In this document: piece by piece, positions 6,806-9,846 of the stretch
Layout: each line of letters begins with the position of its first letter
Position numbering within the stretch: position 1 is the stretch's first letter
Assembly: GCA_025363695.1 (NCBI GenBank)
Contig: JANYDI010000120.1
Span: 1-9,846 of the forward strand
Direction of reading: 5' to 3'
Source: Opitutia bacterium
GTDB lineage: Bacteria > Verrucomicrobiota > Verrucomicrobiia > Opitutales > JANYDI01
DNA: 9,846 bases
Translations under genes and position numbers: made by a program
Notes under the pieces: model-generated
The model's input: only the letters and a program-made list of their open reading frames with translations
Databases searched by the model: none
What the model was told of the DNA's origin: nothing

Positions 6806-6943
6806 GGGGCTGAAAGGCTAAGGGGCGCTTGCGCCCCTTAGGATCCCCTTTCCGATAGCAATTTATTAAAATGCTAGCGCATTTTAAGTAAATCGCTATC
6901 GGGTAGGGAGATACTAAGACCCCCCACAGATCGCGAAGCGATC
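6806..6943 (+). repeat. Composite hairpin module D, downstream of the ATPase gene
   Basis: Hairpin 1 is CTAAGGGGCGC (6818-6828), loop TT, GCGCCCCTTAG (6831-6841). Hairpin 2 spans 6852-6902, with one A-C mismatch (A6860) and loop TAGC. Hairpin 3 is GATCGCGAAGCGATC (6929-6943) after CCCCCCACA. Hairpin 1 starts 12 bases past the ATPase stop codon and is followed by GGATCCCCTTTCC. There is no T-run after the GC-rich stem, so it is not a classical intrinsic terminator, though it could block or stabilise transcript ends. Confidence 0.9.
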
Positions 6944-6968
6944 CGGGAGTGCTTTTAGAACTGCTTTG

Positions 6969-7092
6969 GAATGGGGTTTTTATCGGAGGAATTTTGAGTG
7001 CGGACGAGGAACCTAGCGCGACGTGTGCTACAGCACTCGAGCGCGAAGGTGACACTGTCCCCACTCAAAAGGCCCCGCTAAAAACCCCATTC
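6969..7092. repeat. Nested palindromic element (type 2 core), possible structured RNA
   Basis: Outer arms GAATGGGGTTTTTA (6969-6982) and TAAAAACCCCATTC (7079-7092) are perfect complements. Inside, TTTTGAGTG (6992-7000) pairs with CACTCAAAA (7062-7070), GGAC (7002-7005) with GTCC (7057-7060), CGCG (7017-7020) with CGCG (7042-7045), and GTGCT (7025-7029) with AGCAC (7032-7036). All pairs nest, giving one long stem with internal loops. It lies between two convergent genes, between modules D and E. I cannot match it to a known RNA family; a non-autonomous mobile element or REP-like unit is also possible. Confidence 0.72.
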
Positions 7093-7135
7093 TGGGATCC
7101 AAGGGGACTTGTCCCCTTGGCCTTTCCCTTTCAAC
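7092..7135 (-). repeat. Partial hairpin module E, downstream of the secreted-protein gene
   Basis: Only hairpin 1 with its flanks remains: CCAAGGGGAC (7099-7108), loop TT, GTCCCCTTGG (7111-7120). Read from the gene on the minus strand it begins GTTGAAAGGGAAAGGCC and ends GGATCCC, the same prefix and suffix as in the other modules. It lies 17 bases beyond the stop of the minus-strand gene. Hairpins 2 and 3 are missing. Confidence 0.8.
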
Positions 7136-7137
7136 AC

Positions 7138-8886
7138 TTAATTTCTACTACCAAAGCTCTCTAACAAGACATTTTCCAGTTGACGAATGATCTTGTGGCA
7201 GAGGCCCTTGCCTCGGTCGTGCGTGGGTAGGACAACGGCTCCAGAGTCGAACTTGAGCTTGAGGTGGTCGCCTTTGCCAAAATTTTGTTGAAAGGTGAGG
7301 TCGTAATTTTGGCAGATACGCTGTACGGATTTAACAAGCGGCTTAAATTTATCAGCAAATCCTTCTTTGTGGCGCTTGAGCTCTTGCTGAAGAGCCCCTT
7401 TGAAGGCAAGCTGTTGATCCTGTTGTTTTAGGAGTATATTTTTTGCTTTGATCTCTGCTGGGCTTTGTTTTTTTGCTGCTTTTTTCCTGGCATTTTTGCC
7501 TTGTGTGCTTCCGGCAACAACGCAGGCTCTGCCTGCTTCCCATTGTTTTTCCAGCTCAGCGCGGGTGGTGATGCCCCAGTCGCTTGTGCAGATGAGTTGC
7601 ATGGCGGCTTCCTCAACGGCGGCTATTTCGCTGTCAATTTCCTGTATGAGCTCCGTTTCATGGGCATGAAGGAGCGCCCTTTGCTTTTCTAAGCAAGCAA
7701 TGAAGAGTAGGTAGTTTTCAAGAGGCGTTGAGGGGAGCGTGATGACCAGAGTCTTGGCCATGGGGTTTTTTTCGATGAGGGGCTCAAAGAGCGATTTTAT
7801 GAACGCGTAGCGCCTTTGATCGGCTTTGCATTGCTGGGTAAAGTTCCTTAATTTGGAAACGTTTAAGAGCTTGCCTAGTCCTGAGAGTTTTTCAAGCGGG
7901 GGCTCGGAGTAGAAGAGGGTAGCCAGCCTATCAGAGATGAGGTCGATTGGGTTGGTATCTAGCGCGTCAAAGGCCGCTTCTTCAATGATTTTTTGAAGGG
8001 AAGCGTCGATCTGACCTCCTAATAGCTTCACGATATCTGCCGACTTTAGGTCGTTTTTTATTTCTTCTTTTATGCAGGTAAGGGCGTCAATGTTGGCGAT
8101 AAGATTTAACGCATTAGGTAGCATGCCTGTAGGAATATGCTCAGTTCCGGAGACTAAGTAAGTGTACCCATACGGGTTGTCATAGATTCTTTTGTCTTCG
8201 TCCATGAATGGGGTGTTTTTGCTCAGCACGAGGCTATTGTGCTGGGTTTCCACGCTACGGTTGTCATGGATTATGTACCATTTGGGGCGAATGCAGTCTT
8301 GCTCTTCGTCTAAAGTGACAACTCTCAGGAGTTGATCGCCAGCGGGAGGTCTTTGGTGAAATCTGAAATATTCTCCCGGTATATGGACAGCAAAGAAAGC
8401 GGATTCGCTGTCAAACTGAGTAATAGTGCCTTTTTTTGCATCTCCTAAGGAAAGTTCTGCCATAGCCTGAATGGTTTTACTCTCGGATTTATAATATTCA
8501 CCCATGGCAGCTTCATGGGGAGTTCCTTTGAGCATGAAGGGCTGAGTGTCCATATCGAAGTAACGATCTTCCTTGATTTTAATCAAGGAAAGATAGCCTT
8601 CCTCGCTGGAGAGTTTTTCACGTTGCTGCTCTAGGGCGTTCATGATCTCAGCAAGGAATCCTACTGCCGTAAGCTTCCCGGCTGGGTTGATTCTTTGTGA
8701 GACGATTACGCGAACAAGGTAATCTTTCGTTTTGCTTTCTAGGTTACTCTCCAAAACAAGCTTTGAAATCGCTTTGCATGCTTCGGGTGTTAGGTTAAAC
8801 AAAGCCTTGTCCAATGGAATAACGGGAGCTGCATAAATGCTCACCGCTAACATTATATTAATCAGGTGAAATATTGTTTTTTTCAT
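7138..8886 (-). CDS. Secreted protein of unknown function with HicA-like C-terminus
   Basis: 582-residue protein not recognised as a whole. Residues 1-19 form a clear Sec signal peptide (MKKTIFHLINIMLAVSIYA, probable cut near AAP). A mixed central region follows, with an acidic possible coiled coil (ETELIQEIDSEIAAVEEAAMQL) and a Lys/Ala-rich linker from about residue 463. The C-terminal about 47 residues resemble the HicA/YcfA double-stranded-RNA-binding fold: KGDH (538-541), VVLPTH (551-556) and the following G-x(4)-IIRQL (to 570) match the G-[S/D]-H, V-x-[VL]-P-x-H and G-x-[LI]-x-x-[IL]-[LR]-x-Q pattern. HicA toxins are short cytoplasmic RNases, so this motif on an exported protein is odd. 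No HicB partner lies next to it. The gene is divergent from another exported-protein gene. The Shine-Dalgarno is weak. Confidence 0.85.
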   Translation of the reverse strand: MKKTIFHLINIMLAVSIYAAPVIPLDKALFNLTPEACKAISKLVLESNLESKTKDYLVRVIVSQRINPAGKLTAVGFLAEIMNALEQQREKLSSEEGYLSLIKIKEDRYFDMDTQPFMLKGTPHEAAMGEYYKSESKTIQAMAELSLGDAKKGTITQFDSESAFFAVHIPGEYFRFHQRPPAGDQLLRVVTLDEEQDCIRPKWYIIHDNRSVETQHNSLVLSKNTPFMDEDKRIYDNPYGYTYLVSGTEHIPTGMLPNALNLIANIDALTCIKEEIKNDLKSADIVKLLGGQIDASLQKIIEEAAFDALDTNPIDLISDRLATLFYSEPPLEKLSGLGKLLNVSKLRNFTQQCKADQRRYAFIKSLFEPLIEKNPMAKTLVITLPSTPLENYLLFIACLEKQRALLHAHETELIQEIDSEIAAVEEAAMQLICTSDWGITTRAELEKQWEAGRACVVAGSTQGKNARKKAAKKQSPAEIKAKNILLKQQDQQLAFKGALQQELKRHKEGFADKFKPLVKSVQRICQNYDLTFQQNFGKGDHLKLKFDSGAVVLPTHDRGKGLCHKIIRQLENVLLESFGSRN

Positions 8887-8901
8887 AAAAAATAATTAAA
8901 A

Positions 8902-8930
8902 ACCTTAAGTGTTTTTTTATTTTATGTCAA
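8902..8930 (-). promoter_or_regulatory. Putative promoter of the HicA-like secreted-protein gene
   Basis: On the minus strand a perfect TTGACA (8930-8925) is followed after 17 bases by TAAGGT (8907-8902), a weak -10 with three of six matches. The surrounding sequence is A/T-rich. It lies 15 bases before the ATG at 8886. Confidence 0.4.
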
Positions 8931-9017
8931 TAAAATTTTTATTTCAACACAAGCTCCTGCCTGCTCCAGAACTTCCTTGTTGACTTTCACCAGCAGGACG
9001 TGATAGCGTTGAGAATT

Positions 9018-9575
9018 ATGAATCGATACGTGCGTGCCCTTGCTTGCTTGCTGGTTTTTTTGACCTGCTGCATTGCGCGTGCCGATTGGTTGGTAACGGG
9101 CGATAGCCCAAGCTCGTTTACAGGCGAGGCCCAAACCTACTATATGCTGCAACCGGAGGTTTTAATGCCTTTTCAGGATGCCCCCCATGCCTCCTTGGAT
9201 GCCGCTTCCTTGGGCGAGGATACCAGCCTCGCCCTTCTGAAGGATAGGCGTTTAATCCTCTACATAACGCAGTCTTCCCGTCCGGATGTTCTAGCCGTAG
9301 GCAGAGAGATGACGATGACTTTTGATGACCATGAGGTCATTATTGCCTACAGCCCCCCAGACGTTGGCGGAGAAGTGCTTCTGCGGGCAACAACCCATTA
9401 TGAACAAAATGGAAGGGCGCTCAAAATCACGCTGCTTTATATCAAGGGGTCCGAAGGCCTGCAGCTCTTAACCCTGACGCCAGATTCAGGAAACTCAGGC
9501 ACCTTCTTAATGGATGGGCATTCTGAAACTACGGGACTTGGGAGACTTTTGGGGAATTATCGCGTTGCTCCCTAA
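9018..9575 (+). CDS. Small exported protein of unknown function
   Basis: 185-residue protein from the ATG at 9018. The N-terminus MNRYVRALACLLVFLTCCIARA is a typical Sec signal peptide with probable signal peptidase I cleavage at ARA-DW. The LTCC sequence is not a canonical lipobox because the residue before Cys is not Gly, Ala or Ser. A GTG at 9000 would add six residues ahead of the charged signal start, but GAG (9011-9013) sits close to the ATG and the latter gives a standard signal. The mature part is predicted to be mostly beta-strand (for example RLILYITQS, HEVIIAYSP, RALKITLLYIKG, LQLLTLTPD), suggesting a periplasmic or surface beta domain. I do not recognise a family. It is divergent from the HicA-like secreted protein and is followed by hairpin module F. 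Confidence 0.82.
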   Translation: MNRYVRALACLLVFLTCCIARADWLVTGDSPSSFTGEAQTYYMLQPEVLMPFQDAPHASLDAASLGEDTSLALLKDRRLILYITQSSRPDVLAVGREMTMTFDDHEVIIAYSPPDVGGEVLLRATTHYEQNGRALKITLLYIKGSEGLQLLTLTPDSGNSGTFLMDGHSETTGLGRLLGNYRVAP

Positions 9576-9584
9576 GGTGACGTT

Positions 9585-9710
9585 GAAGTTGAAGGAAAAG
9601 GAAAAGGAAAAGGGCCAAGGGGAGCTCGCTCCCCTTAGGATCCCCTTTCGATAGCGATTTATTAAAATGCTGGCGCATTTTAGATAAATCGCTATCGGAA
9701 AGCATATACT
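9585..9710 (+). repeat. Composite hairpin module F, downstream of the small exported-protein gene
   Basis: It begins with GTTGAA followed by three GGAAAA units (9594-9611). Hairpin 1 is CCAAGGGGAGC (9615-9625), loop TC, GCTCCCCTTAG (9628-9638), with one C-A mismatch. Hairpin 2: 9649-9661 pairs with 9685-9697, and 9663-9670 with 9675-9682 around loop TGGC. GCATATACTA follows, as in module C, but hairpin 3 is absent. Confidence 0.88.
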
Positions 9711-9846
9711 AGGTTCTGTGAAGAAAAAATCATTCATCTGAGCCAACCTAAGGCGTGTGAACAATTAAATTTAAAACCTGTTTTAAGGAATCTGTTAGGG
9801 TTGATAAATCCTATTAATTTAACCAATAATCAAGACCACACTTTGG
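9711..9846. other. Gene-free A/T-rich tail; probable start of another type 1 core
   Basis: No open frame, RNA gene or strong hairpin is seen from 9711 to about 9833. The last bases, ACCACACTTTGG (9835-9846), repeat the ACCACACTTTG that opens the type 1 palindromic core at 3888-3898. This suggests a second copy begins here and continues beyond the window. Confidence 0.45.

Noticed and set aside
6705..7064. Minus-strand reading frame over module D and the type 2 core
   Set aside because: It shares the peptide IYLKCASILIN with another frame at 9507-9764 only because both read through hairpin 2 of the repeat. It also overlaps the ATPase gene and has no family features.
6969..7092. Signal recognition particle RNA or another known small RNA
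   Set aside because: The nested stem shape invited the idea, but the conserved SRP loop sequences (GGTCAGG, GGAAG, AGCAGCC) are absent.
9507..9764. Minus-strand reading frame over module F
   Set aside because: Artefact of the repeat. The FSFSFSFNFN stretch is the translated GGAAAA/GTTGAA tract.

Overview
The window carries the 3' part of a Ysc-family type III secretion (T3SS) operon on the minus strand, a small sugar-transporter/DNA-repair operon, an AAA+ DUF4143 ATPase gene, and two divergent genes for exported proteins of unknown function. Between the genes lies a dense set of composite hairpin repeats. The T3SS cassette points to a Gram-negative host-associated bacterium. The intergenic 'GCCCTGAAGGGGC / CCCAGGGCT..AGCCCTGGG' style of repeat reminds me of Verrucomicrobiota and other PVC genomes, but this is an impression from memory. 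No rRNA or housekeeping gene is present to place the organism.

Layout: (1) Positions 115-3603, minus strand, read right to left: tyeA-like gatekeeper, sycN-like chaperone, sctX/yscX, sctY/yscY, sctV/lcrD. This is the gene order of the Yersinia virA/lcrD operon, except that no yopN/sctW lies upstream of tyeA. A promoter-like sequence with an upstream direct repeat lies just before tyeA. (2) Positions 3640-4327 are a gene-free divergent region. It is built almost entirely from a large imperfect inverted repeat: a hairpin module, a 226-bp palindromic core, and the same hairpin module inverted. (3) 4328-5310, plus: SemiSWEET sugar transporter and AlkD-like DNA glycosylase with overlapping stop and start codons. 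(4) 5323-5408: direct repeats CGGACATAATGACCCCCT. (5) 5411-6805, plus: DUF4143 ATPase. (6) 6806-7137: hairpin module, a nested stem structure, and a partial inverted module. (7) 7138-8886, minus: secreted protein with a HicA-like C-terminus. (8) 9018-9575, plus: small secreted protein. (9) 9585-9846: another hairpin module, then the apparent first bases of another palindromic core at the window edge.

How it fits together: SctV is the export-gate ring of the injectisome. SctX and SctY are an early-substrate/chaperone pair that acts at SctV. In Yersinia, TyeA and SycN work with YopN to hold back effector export until host contact. The remaining genes show no obvious link to secretion, although the two exported proteins could matter at the host interface (inference). 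The most unusual feature is the repeat system. Every gene 3' end facing a repeat region carries the same GC-rich hairpin in the same orientation, and copies show compensatory base changes.
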